A DNA stretch of 64,000 nt from Corynebacterium pseudotuberculosis (GTDB lineage Bacteria; Actinomycetota; Actinomycetes; Mycobacteriales; Mycobacteriaceae), in the NCBI RefSeq assembly GCF_002155265.1, contig NZ_CP021251.1, positions 2,046,001 through 2,110,000 on the forward strand. Reading direction: 5' to 3'. The notes under the pieces were generated by a model. It was not told the DNA's origin. It was given only the letters and a program-made list of their open reading frames with translations, and did no database searches. Shown here piece by piece: positions 27,091-37,569 of the stretch. A program made the translations under genes and the position numbers. The stretch's first letter is position 1; every line of letters starts with the position of its first letter.

Positions 27091-27741
27091 ATGGTGAATT
27101 TCTCCGATCTACCGCTGCGCGAACGGAAACGACGGCAAACATATGCGTCAATCGAGGATCACGCCACCCAGCTCGTCCTTGACCGAGGGCTAGACATCGT
27201 CACGGTAGAGGACATCTGCACCGCAGTTGGCATCTCTAGACGCACTTTCTTCAACTATGTTGACTCAAAAGACATCGCAGTATTTGGCAATACTCCACGG
27301 TCTCCTCAACCAGAAGAAATCTCTGAGTTCCTAGGTAAAAGGCATGACAACCCAACCTATGCATTAATGTCGCTAGCCCTTAATAATGCGTTTTCCGGAG
27401 AAAACACAGACGCAGTACTTCGAGCTGAACTCCTTCGCCGTAGAAAAATAATCAGCCAAAAGAATCCAGAGCATGTCAACTGGTCAAAGCAAAAAATCAC
27501 CAATTTTCAAAGAGCGCTCTCTGCAATCGTCGTAGAGTATTTCACCTGTTATCCCGACCTGCGTGTTCTAGACATGCCGGCACATATTGAGGCAGAGGCC
27601 ATGGTCCGGATAGTTATCTCCGCCATTCTTATGGGATATCGCCAATGGGCCTCCGATAACGCTGGAAGCTACGACGACCTAGTCCATGCTTGTTTTAATG
27701 CCCTGGATATTCTTGTCACTTTTGCAAAGAAAAGCTCATGA
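27091..27741 (+). CDS. TetR-family regulator (first TetR-MFS module)
   Basis: A 216-residue TetR/AcrR repressor. The N-terminal HTH is clear: IEDHATQLVLDRGLDIVTVEDICTAVGISRRTFFNYVDSKD at about residues 17-58. The C-terminal ligand domain is divergent. It overlaps the following MFS gene by 4 bp (ATGA), so it almost surely controls that efflux gene and itself. It is paralogous to the TetR at 32085 (shared IED.AT.LVL.RG, VTVE.IC, RTFFNY). No ribosome site is visible; leaderless start suspected. Confidence 0.88.
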   Translation: MVNFSDLPLRERKRRQTYASIEDHATQLVLDRGLDIVTVEDICTAVGISRRTFFNYVDSKDIAVFGNTPRSPQPEEISEFLGKRHDNPTYALMSLALNNAFSGENTDAVLRAELLRRRKIISQKNPEHVNWSKQKITNFQRALSAIVVEYFTCYPDLRVLDMPAHIEAEAMVRIVISAILMGYRQWASDNAGSYDDLVHACFNALDILVTFAKKSS

Positions 27742-29312
27742 CTCTTTCCACTAAAAACCGCGAACGCAAGCCACAGCACGATCGCCCCATCGGGTGGATC
27801 ATTGGGGCACTCATGTTAAGCATGCTCATGAGTTCGCTTGGCCAAATGATTTTTTCCACCGCCCTACCAACAATCGTTGGCAGCCTTGGTGGAGTAAACC
27901 ATATGTCTTGGGTAATTACAGCCTTTCTCCTTGGGCAGACTATTGCCATGCCGCTTTTTGGGAAAATGGGCGACCTTATTAATAAAAAATCGCTCTTCCT
28001 CTTTGCTAACGCACTCTTCATGGCAGGTTCTCTCCTAGGCGGATTAGCTAATTCCATGTCTGTCCTCATCACAGCTCGGGCAATTCAGGGTGTAGCTGGA
28101 GGTGCGTCAATGGTGCTATCTCAAGCAATTACTGCAGAAGTTACTTCCGCGCGAGAACGCGGAAAATACATGGGTCTCATGGGGATGGTCTTTGGAGTTT
28201 CCTCCGTCTTAGGCCCAGTTATCGGAGGTTGGATTACAGACGGCCCCGGTTGGCGCTGGGGCTTATGGTTTAACCTCCCTATCGGAGCAGTATCCATTGT
28301 GGCGATTGCTTTATTACTCAGGCTTCCCAGCGCAAAAAGGGATTTCCGTCTTGATTGGTGGGGAGCTCTCGCCATGGCGTTAGCCACTACGTCATTGGTT
28401 CTTTCTGTCACATGGGGAGGGCACGACTATGCGTGGAGCGATCCAGTGATCATTGGCTTACTCCTATGCACGCTGGTATTCACCGTGCTTTTTGTTTTCA
28501 TAGAACTACGCGTTCCAGATCCGATTATCCCTCTTACGCTTTTTAAAAATCGGAACTTTGTCCTCACCACGGGGGCTGGTTTATCTGTTGGAATTATCAT
28601 GTTTGGTTCTATGGCGTATTTGCCCACATATCTTCAGATGGTTCACCACATGACGCCGACAAAAGCCGGGCTCATCATGATTTCTATGATGGGCGGCCTT
28701 ATTGCAGCATCAATCGCTGTGGGAAATCTAGTGGCAAAGACTGGGCGGTATAAGATTTTCCCTCTCATCGGGCAGGTCATTACTTCTATAGCGCTTGTTC
28801 TTTTATGCTCTCTGTCCTTCGACGATTCCCTAGTGCGAGTGTGCTGCTATCTTTTTGCATTTGGTGTTGGGATAGGAAGCACCGTACAGATTTTGGTACT
28901 TATCGTGCAGAACTCTTTCCCGCTATCCTCAGTAGGAACGGCCACCGGCACCAACAACTTTTTCCGACAAGTAGGAGGAGCGGTAGGCGCAGCGTTCATT
29001 GGATCTATATTCCTAAGCAATCTCAGTCACCAGATGTCAACATATCTTCCTCCCAGCATCGAACAAGCGATGCGACTAGGAGAGGATCCTGCCCAATTCC
29101 ACATTTTAGAAAGCAGCGGCAGACTCACCCCGGCAGTAGTTGCTTCTCTACCCGACCTTATTAAAAATGCTATCGCCGTATCCTACAACGATGCCTTAAC
29201 CCCCGTCTTTTTACTCATTGCACCGATCTCGCTGGTAGCGGTGGTACTTCTTTCCTTGATCAAGGAACAGAAGCTAGCCGAGACAATCGAAACAATAAAG
29301 CCTAAAACCTAA
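27738..29312 (+). CDS. MFS drug efflux transporter, EmrB/QacA (DHA2) family, first copy
   Basis: A 524-residue, 14-segment MFS transporter. Motif A (GKMGDLINKKSLF), motif B (RAIQGVAGGA) and motif C (GVSSVLGPVIGGWI) are visible. Notably the acidic residue of TM1 motif D1 is Gly ([13 protein letters not shown], residue 35), whereas the paralogue at 32828 keeps Asp (SSLDQMIF). In QacA-like pumps this acid is important for cation handling, so substrates may differ. Translationally coupled to its TetR repressor. Confidence 0.88.
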   Translation: MTLSTKNRERKPQHDRPIGWIIGALMLSMLMSSLGQMIFSTALPTIVGSLGGVNHMSWVITAFLLGQTIAMPLFGKMGDLINKKSLFLFANALFMAGSLLGGLANSMSVLITARAIQGVAGGASMVLSQAITAEVTSARERGKYMGLMGMVFGVSSVLGPVIGGWITDGPGWRWGLWFNLPIGAVSIVAIALLLRLPSAKRDFRLDWWGALAMALATTSLVLSVTWGGHDYAWSDPVIIGLLLCTLVFTVLFVFIELRVPDPIIPLTLFKNRNFVLTTGAGLSVGIIMFGSMAYLPTYLQMVHHMTPTKAGLIMISMMGGLIAASIAVGNLVAKTGRYKIFPLIGQVITSIALVLLCSLSFDDSLVRVCCYLFAFGVGIGSTVQILVLIVQNSFPLSSVGTATGTNNFFRQVGGAVGAAFIGSIFLSNLSHQMSTYLPPSIEQAMRLGEDPAQFHILESSGRLTPAVVASLPDLIKNAIAVSYNDALTPVFLLIAPISLVAVVLLSLIKEQKLAETIETIKPKT

Positions 29313-29337
29313 CCGCTTTTGGATTCATACCCCATAG

Positions 29338-29373
29338 AAAAAGACTGCATCTTGTTGTAGATGCAGTCTTTTT
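29338..29373. terminator. Bidirectional rho-independent terminator
   Basis: A perfect 15-bp stem (AAAAAGACTGCATCT with its complement, TGTTGT loop) between the convergent MFS and GNAT genes, with T-runs on both strands. Confidence 0.92.
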
Positions 29374-29379
29374 AAACTC

Positions 29380-29940
29380 TCAATTGAGGTCTAGTGCAGC
29401 GGCAGTGTGATCGTCTATTTCCGGCTTAGGAAGGAGCTTTTCCCAAATATCAGTGTCGCGCCATTGCCCTGCCATTTCGCCATACGTCATCTTTGCCAGG
29501 TGCCCTAAGGTTCCTACCTTTTCAAATCCTCGGGATTCATGTAACCGAGCGGAACCCTCATTTTCTGGGAAAATCCACGAGTGGATGGACCACATTCCCA
29601 GGCCTTGGCACACGTCGATAAGCTTATCCAGGAGGGCTCCGGCAACCCCTCGTCCCCGAGCATCAGGGTGAATGTAGATCGAATCTTCCACGACTCCTCG
29701 GAATACTGAGCGTGAAGAGATAGGAGCTGCGGATACCCAACCTAGGATTTTCGAGTCGTTTTCCGTATCTACGGCAACAAAAAGCGTCTCGGGGATCTTA
29801 GTCCCCGAAAACTTTTCCCAACTGGGTGCCTCAATTTCATAGGAGGCATGTCCAGTGTTCAACCCGAGAAGATAGATTTGTTGAACCTGCCCAAAGTCCG
29901 TCCGACGCAATGGCCGGATATAGAAATCCTTTGTGTGCAT
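29380..29940 (-). CDS. GNAT N-acetyltransferase (phosphinothricin-acetyltransferase-like)
   Basis: A 186-residue GNAT acetyltransferase. The acetyl-CoA-binding motif A is IYIHPDARGRGVAGALLDKLID at about residues 90-112. The N-terminal IRPLRRTDFGQVQQIY and the HASYEIEAPSWEKF block resemble the Pat/YwnH subgroup that acetylates phosphinothricin, methionine sulfoximine or methionine sulfone. The substrate here is not known. Single gene. Confidence 0.82.
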   Translation of the reverse strand: MHTKDFYIRPLRRTDFGQVQQIYLLGLNTGHASYEIEAPSWEKFSGTKIPETLFVAVDTENDSKILGWVSAAPISSRSVFRGVVEDSIYIHPDARGRGVAGALLDKLIDVCQGLGMWSIHSWIFPENEGSARLHESRGFEKVGTLGHLAKMTYGEMAGQWRDTDIWEKLLPKPEIDDHTAAALDLN

Positions 29941-30017
29941 GTATTCAATTCTGTCTAATCGGGGCCAGGTTAGCCACTCGGGATATAAATTCCCCTAAAA
30001 CCCTCAGCTTGAACGCT

Positions 30018-30659
30018 TTATTTCTTCCGTATTTCTGCTGAGTATTCCCCATTCCCATCTCTGGTCCATAAAATCGTGCCTTTTTCAAAAGTTTGAGTCC
30101 AGCCCCGGGAGATGGCTTCTTCGTCGTCAAGCGGTGCCCCGAGATCGGAATCTACGCCACCCTGTGCAATCCATGTTTCTGCGATTTTTCCTACCACAGG
30201 TTCTACATCCCCGTTTTTGTACACAAGGTATTGTCCGCCCTCGAATGAGGCCATATATGTGCCCCCGCCAACATGTTCGACGTCCTTGAGAGCCCCAAAG
30301 TTCCGGGCTTTACCTATTTCTTCTGCCAACTCTGAGGGAATCTGTATAGCTGTTCCGTTAGGCAGGAAGAACTGGGTCAACGCACTATCATCGTCATCGT
30401 CACCGCGGGGAAGATCTGAACGCGCGGGTGATGCGGAGGCACCGGCTGTGCTTTCTACAGAGTTCCCCGATTCTGAGGGCGCATCAGCTGAAACGGTACC
30501 GTGCGGTTGCGCGTTAACTGGCAGCGGAGAACTTGAAGCTGGTCCCGCATTATCAGCCTTCTCCGTTACGGATGAACATGCAGATAGTCCTGTTGCAAGG
30601 ACCAGGCCAGCTGCTAAGACATGCGTCCCTTTCCCTGCTAGAAGACCGTCTTTAAACAT
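30018..30659 (-). CDS. Putative lipoprotein with LGFP-like repeat
   Basis: A 213-residue secreted protein. The signal peptide ends in a lipobox (GLSAC, Cys about residue 28), then a long Ser/Pro/Ala-rich linker with an Asp cluster (about 84-91), and a C-terminal domain. The stretch AQGGVDSDLGAPLDDEE then FEKGTILWTRDG resembles LGFP repeats, which in corynebacteria occur in cell-wall-associated proteins such as mycolyltransferase Cmt/PS1 tails. The domain could anchor the protein to the envelope. Function unknown. Confidence 0.72.
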   Translation of the reverse strand: MFKDGLLAGKGTHVLAAGLVLATGLSACSSVTEKADNAGPASSSPLPVNAQPHGTVSADAPSESGNSVESTAGASASPARSDLPRGDDDDDSALTQFFLPNGTAIQIPSELAEEIGKARNFGALKDVEHVGGGTYMASFEGGQYLVYKNGDVEPVVGKIAETWIAQGGVDSDLGAPLDDEEAISRGWTQTFEKGTILWTRDGNGEYSAEIRKK

Positions 30660-30795
30660 AAAATCACCCTCTGTGTGTTAGGCCGTAATACATATATGTC
30701 GCGTCGCCGATTGTGGATGCGAATTAACCTTTTTAGCAACCAACCCCATCAATCGTTAACAGATCGAGACCCAACGGTTACATGTTTGTGGTGCC

Positions 30796-31491
30796 TTATC
30801 GACGCCCACGTGGCTTCGTTTTCCTCCCCACTCTCGGTCGCTGTACCTTTGCTTTTTTATCCGCTTCTCTGCGCTGCTGCTTGGCCAGGCTCTTCTCTCG
30901 AGCACTGAGCTTCTTTTCGCCTGATTGGCGGGAGGAATTGAGCTTTCGGCCTTTAGCAATCCCCACAAAATCTTGAATGTCTTCTGCATCGCGGTCCTTT
31001 TTCCATGCTAAGGCTATGGAAGTCTGACCCACATGAGTAGGAGGGATGAAGTCGCGATGCTCTATGAGCTTCCCGCTCATTGCCTTAATAAGCGGACGGG
31101 GTGCGATTGCGTAGCCCACGTTCGCAGCCACAATCTGCAAAGCAGGCCGCAGCTCATCAATGTCTATTTCCAAAGCATCACTGATGCGATAATTACAAAC
31201 CTCACCTTCCAGATCGGCGTCGGAAAGCTCATCCAGGAGTGTCAAGGTATGTTCCTTGGGCAGGGCTATCCCCATGCTTTCTTGATATAACCGCACCACG
31301 TGCAGATCTGCATTGCCGTCAATGCGGGAATCCGGCAGCCTTATTAAGGCTACATCCACGGTATCTTCGAGCAGCTGTGTCACAGGATCAGACGAGGCTG
31401 CGCTATGAATTCCACCGTGTTGGGTGCGATCGTCAAATCGGCGCAGCCACTTGTCCGGCTCGGTACCAATGACAAAACTTAAGCTGATCAT
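30796..31491 (-). CDS. LysR-type effector domain protein lacking the DNA-binding HTH
   Basis: About 231 residues. Residues 1 to about 190 resemble the LysR substrate-binding domain (VDVALIRLPDS, MGIALPKEHTL, QIVAANVGYAIAPRPLI), but no winged HTH precedes it; the N-terminus starts straight in the domain (MISLSFVIGTEPDKW). The C-terminus is a strongly basic tail (GKRKLNSS on to RKTKPRGRR). The ATG at 31491 shares a CATG tetramer with the divergent DUF5997 start, so the two genes meet head to head. It may be a ligand-sensing partner rather than a stand-alone repressor. An in-frame upstream extension would overlap the neighbour. Confidence 0.7.
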   Translation of the reverse strand: MISLSFVIGTEPDKWLRRFDDRTQHGGIHSAASSDPVTQLLEDTVDVALIRLPDSRIDGNADLHVVRLYQESMGIALPKEHTLTLLDELSDADLEGEVCNYRISDALEIDIDELRPALQIVAANVGYAIAPRPLIKAMSGKLIEHRDFIPPTHVGQTSIALAWKKDRDAEDIQDFVGIAKGRKLNSSRQSGEKKLSAREKSLAKQQRREADKKAKVQRPRVGRKTKPRGRR

Positions 31492-31891
31492 GGAAAACAA
31501 TGCTACCGTTGAACACGTGAATGAAGAATCTGTACGCAAGCCGTCTGGCACAGCCATGAAGCCTCAGACCGCAGCGAAGAAGCTGGGCATCTATTTGCCC
31601 GCCACTCCAGAGGAGTTCCAAGCTAACGCTCTCACCCATGAAGAGTTTGTAGCGCTGCAGAATAATCCTCCTGAGTGGCTACAAGAATTACGCCGCACGG
31701 GACCGCATCCGCGCCCAGTTGTCGCGCAAAAACTCGGCGTCACCATCACTGCGCTTAAACGCAACGACATGGATAAGGCTTTGACCACCGCCGATATCAA
31801 GGAACTATTAGCAAACCAGCCCGATTGGTTACGTACCGCACGCACCACCCTGGCCAACTCACGCAACGAGTCCAACGATAACCAGGACTAG
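31490..31891 (+). CDS. DUF5997 family protein
   Basis: A 133-residue soluble protein. The core MKPQTAAKKLGIYLPATPEEF and the FVALQNNPPEWLQELRRTGPHPRPVVAQKLGV block mark the actinobacterial DUF5997 family; the latter is helix-rich with a possible HTH-like element (VVAQKLGVTITALKRN). Function unknown. Start options are 31490 (MENNATV) and 31556 (MKPQTAA); with the first, the start codons of this and the divergent LysR-like gene overlap, leaving no intergenic space. The conserved pairing suggests a joint function. Terminator follows. Confidence 0.75.
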   Translation: MENNATVEHVNEESVRKPSGTAMKPQTAAKKLGIYLPATPEEFQANALTHEEFVALQNNPPEWLQELRRTGPHPRPVVAQKLGVTITALKRNDMDKALTTADIKELLANQPDWLRTARTTLANSRNESNDNQD

Positions 31892-31908
31892 TTCCAGCAC
31901 CCTACTGC

Positions 31909-31953
31909 CGGCTGAAAAGGTAAAGTTATCTCCTTTTCAGCCGTTTTATTTTT
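31909..31953 (+). terminator. Rho-independent terminator after DUF5997
   Basis: Perfect 12-bp stem CGGCTGAAAAGG with its complement, 11-nt loop, followed by TTTTATTTTT. Confidence 0.93.
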
Positions 31954-32027
31954 CCAAATTCAGCCAGCTGACCTACGCCAAACAGCAATAAAAGTGTGAT
32001 ATGTCACCAAAATATCTTTCTTCCGAC

Positions 32028-32076
32028 AAATTCACTTGATGAATTTTTGCACTCTATGCAGTTTCGGGCGTATTCT
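32028..32076 (+). promoter_or_regulatory. Promoter and operator of the second TetR-MFS module
   Basis: AAATTCA-CTTGA-TGAATTT (32028-32046) is a perfect 7-bp-arm inverted repeat abutting TTGCAC (-35, 32047-32052), with TATTCT (-10) 18 bp later at 32071. Position over the -35 suggests repression by the downstream TetR. The expected transcript start falls at about 32083-32085, on the GTG, implying a leaderless mRNA. Confidence 0.6.
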
Positions 32077-32084
32077 CACATTCC

Positions 32085-32759
32085 GTGGCAAAAATTAATA
32101 GGAATGCCTGCGGGAACCGCGCCGTACCAATGGAATCCCACAGAAAAGTAAAAAAGATACGCACCCATCAAGCTATCGAGGATAGTGCAACGCGTCTTGT
32201 ACTAGAACGTGGATTTTCCAATGTCACGGTTGAGGAAATATGCGAACCCGTCGGGGTGTCCAAACGAACGTTTTTTAACTACTTCGCAACAAAAGACGAT
32301 GCTGTCCTAGGAGCTGGTCCGCGAAAACCTACAGCACAAGAAAAAGCGTCTTTCCTCTCCACAGCGCCTGAGGATCTTCCCACTGCAGTCCTTGATTTGC
32401 TGGTCAAACTCATCTTTGATCCCACTCGCGATGAATATTTTTCTGCTTCTATACAAAAACGTCGCAAAGAGATCTGGGAGAAAGATCCCGTGCTCATGCA
32501 ACAGCACTTTGCTCGGTTTCATCAGATAAATTCTGAGTTGGAAAAACTTATTACCAAGTATCTTCGAGCCCACCCGGCTGCCAGAAAAACAAAGCTCGAA
32601 GAAAAACGAGAAGCCGCAGTGCTTTGCGGTATCGCATTCATCACTATCAAGCTTGGTTTTCAGTCTTTTAATAACGACTACCCCTCGCCTCAGCAGCTTC
32701 GCGAGTCCAGTAAAGAAATGTTCTCCGCATTCCAGGACATTTTCCGAACCACCTCTTAA
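32085..32759 (+). CDS. TetR-family regulator (second TetR-MFS module)
   Basis: A 224-residue TetR/AcrR repressor with HTH at about residues 25-70 (THQAIEDSATRLVLERGF, VTVEEICEPVGVSKRTFFNYF). It is a paralogue of the TetR at 27091. GTG at 32085 is taken as the start because it coincides with the predicted transcription start; an in-frame ATG at 32130 (MESHRKVKK) is the alternative. It precedes the MFS gene by 68 bp rather than overlapping it as in the first module. Likely autoregulated through the inverted repeat at 32028. Confidence 0.87.
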   Translation: MAKINRNACGNRAVPMESHRKVKKIRTHQAIEDSATRLVLERGFSNVTVEEICEPVGVSKRTFFNYFATKDDAVLGAGPRKPTAQEKASFLSTAPEDLPTAVLDLLVKLIFDPTRDEYFSASIQKRRKEIWEKDPVLMQQHFARFHQINSELEKLITKYLRAHPAARKTKLEEKREAAVLCGIAFITIKLGFQSFNNDYPSPQQLRESSKEMFSAFQDIFRTTS

Positions 32760-32818
32760 TCCCCCTCGTTTTGCGTCTTACCAGCCCCGTATCAAGACGC
32801 CTTTCTAACCCCCTCTAG

Positions 32819-34528
<1,710 letters not shown>

Positions 34529-34544
34529 AACCTCAATGCTCAAA

Positions 34545-34590
34545 CCCCCGACACCAGCGCCAAAAATCGTGCGGTGTCGGGGGCTTCTTT
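34545..34590. terminator. Rho-independent terminator after the second MFS gene
   Basis: Perfect 11-bp stem CCCCCGACACC with its complement and a 17-nt loop, followed by CTTCTTT; located between convergent MFS and glyA genes. Confidence 0.88.
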
Positions 34591-34607
34591 AGCTCACTTT
34601 GTGCAGA

Positions 34608-35897
34608 TTAGAGGAGCTTCCAGTCCTCTAGTCCCTCATAAAGTGGGTACTGCTCAGCTAGTTTGGTCACTCGTGCCCATAGCTCAGGGACATTGGCGTT
34701 TGTGCCTTGAGCGAGCGCCGTACCAATGATATCCGCGACTTCACTAAAGCCGGCGGTGTCAAAGCCACGAGTTGCCAGCGCAGGAGTTCCGATACGCAAA
34801 CCAGAGGTAACCATCGGCGGACGAGGATCAAAAGGAACGGCATTGCGGTTCACCGTAATGCCTACCTCGTGTAGAAGATCCTCTGCTTGCTGTCCATCCA
34901 TCTGGGAGTTACGCAGGTCCACCAAAACCAAGTGAACGTCAGTACCACCGGTAAGAACGTCCACGCCGGCGGCTTTGCAATCGGCAGAAACTAGGCGCTC
35001 AGCGATGAGTTTTGCGCCCTCAAGGGTGCGCTCTTGACGGTTCTTAAATTCCTCAGTAGCAGCGATCTTCATGGCCACAGCCTTGGCCGCAATAGCATGC
35101 ATGAGAGGGCCACCCTGCTGGCCTGGGAAAACCGCAGAGTTGAGCTTCTTCGCATACTCCTGCTTAGCCAGGATCATGCCCGAGCGCGGACCACCTAGAG
35201 TCTTATGCACTGTCGTAGAAACAACATCTGCATGGGGAACCGGACTTGGGTGCAGCCCAGCAGCAACAAGACCAGCAAAGTGAGCCATATCTACCCACAG
35301 CTTGGCACCGACCTCATCTGCGATCGAACGGAATGCCTCAAAGTCCTGCTGACGTGGATATGCGGACCAACCAGCGATCAATACCTGTGGTTTCTCTGCC
35401 AGCGCTTGCTCCCGCACCTTATCCATATCAACACGGAATGTCTCTGGATCGACCTCATATGCGGCGACCTGGTAGAGCTTGCCGGAGAAGTTAAGGTGCA
35501 TGCCGTGGGTCAGGTGCCCACCATGTGCCAGCGACAGCCCCATAATTTTGTCGCCTGGGTTAGCCAACGCCATAAGCACAGCAGCATTTGCTTGTGCCCC
35601 TGCGTGTGGCTGGACATTTGCAAATTCCGCACCAAAGACCTCTTTTGCACGGTTACGTGCCAGATCTTCTACGATATCCGCGTTTTCACAACCGCCGTAA
35701 TAGCGGCGGCCTGGGTAGCCTTCTGCGTATTTGTTAGTAAATACGGAGCCTTGTGCCTGCAAAACCGCACGCGGCACAAAATTCTCAGAAGCGATCATCT
35801 CAAGGGTGGATCGCTGGCGATCGAGCTCGCCTGCAATAGCACCTGCAACTTCGGGATCCAATTCGCTCAGCGACTGGTTGCGGATGTCGTCTGTCAT
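34608..35897 (-). CDS. glyA: Serine hydroxymethyltransferase
   Basis: A 429-residue PLP enzyme interconverting serine and glycine with tetrahydrofolate, the main C1 source. Family blocks: [32 protein letters not shown], the PLP-lysine motif [16 protein letters not shown] (Lys about residue 230), and [17 protein letters not shown]. It is monocistronic and convergent with the MFS gene. In C. glutamicum glyA is under regulators such as GlyR; the leader palindrome at 35930 may be related. Confidence 0.96.
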   Translation of the reverse strand: MTDDIRNQSLSELDPEVAGAIAGELDRQRSTLEMIASENFVPRAVLQAQGSVFTNKYAEGYPGRRYYGGCENADIVEDLARNRAKEVFGAEFANVQPHAGAQANAAVLMALANPGDKIMGLSLAHGGHLTHGMHLNFSGKLYQVAAYEVDPETFRVDMDKVREQALAEKPQVLIAGWSAYPRQQDFEAFRSIADEVGAKLWVDMAHFAGLVAAGLHPSPVPHADVVSTTVHKTLGGPRSGMILAKQEYAKKLNSAVFPGQQGGPLMHAIAAKAVAMKIAATEEFKNRQERTLEGAKLIAERLVSADCKAAGVDVLTGGTDVHLVLVDLRNSQMDGQQAEDLLHEVGITVNRNAVPFDPRPPMVTSGLRIGTPALATRGFDTAGFSEVADIIGTALAQGTNANVPELWARVTKLAEQYPLYEGLEDWKLL

Positions 35898-35929
35898 TGC
35901 TGGACCACTTCACCTTTCTCATTATGTAG

Positions 35930-35956
35930 CCGACCAACAGCTCATAGTGTGGTCGG
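35930..35956 (-). promoter_or_regulatory. Inverted repeat in the glyA upstream region
   Basis: CCGACCA and TGGTCGG, 7-bp perfect arms with a 13-nt spacer, about 33 bp upstream of the glyA ATG. It could be a protein operator or leader hairpin. No T-run follows. Confidence 0.4.
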
Positions 35957-36145
35957 TAGGGGCACTACGCGAGTAATTCTAACTAATCACTAGGCTCACA
36001 ACAGATTTTGGCTGGAAAAGCAGCCGCAGCCTTGGCTTTACTTCTCTTTCACAGTCATGGATTACGTTATGTGCAACTGAACACACTTTGAAATTCCGCC
36101 CCACCAATTTCGGGGAGGCGAGCACTGCCATGCACAATAGACGTC

Positions 36146-37072
36146 ATGGCTCGCCCGAAAGATTCCAGCCCATACCTTGACTTCGACCGCGACTCTTGGC
36201 GGCATCTCCGTATGTCTATGCCCCAGGTTCTCACCGAGGAAGAGGTTATCGAGCTACGAGGAATCGGTGAAAACATTGATCTGGAAGAAGTAGCGGAAGT
36301 TTATCTGCCTCTGAGTCGCCTCATCCATCTGCAGGTTCAAGCGCGCCAAGAGTTAACTGCTGCAACTGAGATCTTCCTAGGAGAAGAGGCCGCCCACGTT
36401 CCATTCATTATCGGAGTCGCAGGTTCTGTTGCTGTGGGAAAATCCACCACTGCGCGTCTGCTCCAAGTACTCCTGCAGCGGTGGGAAGAGCATCCGAGGG
36501 TCGATCTGGTCACCACAGATGGTTTTCTTTATCCCACAGATGAACTGAAAAAACGTGGGATTTTGGGTAGGAAAGGTTACCCGGAAAGTTACGATCAACG
36601 TGCACTACTGCGCTTTGTCACCGACGTAAAATCCGGAAAACACCACGTCACAGCACCTTTATATTCCCATACGCTGTACAATAGAGTGGAAAATCAGGTA
36701 GCCACAATCTGCCAGCCAGATATTTTAATTTTGGAGGGACTCAACGTACTCCAAACTGGCCCAACACTATCGGTCAGCGATTTTTTCGACTTTAGCGTGT
36801 ACGTAGATGCCGCTATCGAAGACATCGAAAGATGGTACATCGACCGTTTCCTTCACCTGCGGCAGTCAGCATTTCGTGCCCCAAATGCACATTTCTCTCA
36901 TTACGCAGACATGTCCGACACCGCAGCGGTTAATGAGGCCCGTATGATCTGGCAGACCATCAATCTTCCTAATCTGGTTGAGCACATTCTTCCTACGCGA
37001 GTGCGGGCTTCCCTAGTGCTTGGAAAAGACTCCAACCATAAAGTGCGTCGCGTAAGGATGCGTAAAATTTAG
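36146..37072 (+). CDS. coaA: Pantothenate kinase (type I)
   Basis: A 308-residue prokaryotic type I PanK, the first step of CoA synthesis. Starts [19 protein letters not shown] as in other actinobacteria; Walker A is [15 protein letters not shown] (about residues 91-105), followed by [10 protein letters not shown] and [16 protein letters not shown], and [11 protein letters not shown] with DFSVYVDA. The 3' end overlaps the convergent flavodoxin-like gene by 4 bp, with no terminator between them. Confidence 0.95.
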   Translation: MARPKDSSPYLDFDRDSWRHLRMSMPQVLTEEEVIELRGIGENIDLEEVAEVYLPLSRLIHLQVQARQELTAATEIFLGEEAAHVPFIIGVAGSVAVGKSTTARLLQVLLQRWEEHPRVDLVTTDGFLYPTDELKKRGILGRKGYPESYDQRALLRFVTDVKSGKHHVTAPLYSHTLYNRVENQVATICQPDILILEGLNVLQTGPTLSVSDFFDFSVYVDAAIEDIERWYIDRFLHLRQSAFRAPNAHFSHYADMSDTAAVNEARMIWQTINLPNLVEHILPTRVRASLVLGKDSNHKVRRVRMRKI

Positions 37073-37569
37073 GAAGCCGCGCTATGCGCCCACTGTATGA
37101 CAGGTTTTAGCTTATCGACGTCCACATGATCCACGGTTTTGTTATACCCGACGATAATGCTCTTATCGTTGGCATTCTTCAGCGGCTTAGCCTTCAGAAA
37201 CGCTACGAGTGACGTCATTGCCGCCCTGTGCGCAGGGTTTAGCTGCGAATAATCCAGCCTCCCCGGAAGATAAAAACGCGCGCAGTCTTCAGGGGCAGAA
37301 CTCCGCATTTGATCGCGTTTCTGGGCGACGTCGAGAAGCGTCATTCCTACGGCTACAAGCGCGATCGGGTGAGTTTCATGGTATCGCTGCGCGACTTTAA
37401 TACCGGCGATACTCGGGCCATGGACTGGGCTGAGGATTACCACGGGGAGTCCGTCGCTAGGAATGGGGACGTCAAGCGCCTCGATGCTGAGGGCTCCTAC
37501 TGCTTGAGCTAATGCCTCAGCATAGTATTTGGTTGAGCCATACACGGAGTGGAACCTGATATGGATCAT
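37069..37569 (-). CDS. Flavodoxin-domain protein (HemG-like)
   Basis: A 166-residue protein resembling the Flavodoxin_5 / protoporphyrinogen oxidase HemG fold: [17 protein letters not shown] at about residues 8-24 would bind FMN phosphate, and later [10 protein letters not shown] and [10 protein letters not shown] resemble that family. Cofactor residues are not all obvious. Its ATG overlaps the uppS stop by 4 bp (ATGA), so it is co-translated with uppS, and its 3' end overlaps convergent coaA. Function unknown. Confidence 0.65.
   Translation of the reverse strand: MIHIRFHSVYGSTKYYAEALAQAVGALSIEALDVPIPSDGLPVVILSPVHGPSIAGIKVAQRYHETHPIALVAVGMTLLDVAQKRDQMRSSAPEDCARFYLPGRLDYSQLNPAHRAAMTSLVAFLKAKPLKNANDKSIIVGYNKTVDHVDVDKLKPVIQWAHSAAS

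Noticed and set aside
35205..35993. 262-codon plus-strand frame across glyA
   Set aside because: It is antisense to a clear serine hydroxymethyltransferase and its product has the Cys/His-rich, low-sense composition of a shadow frame.
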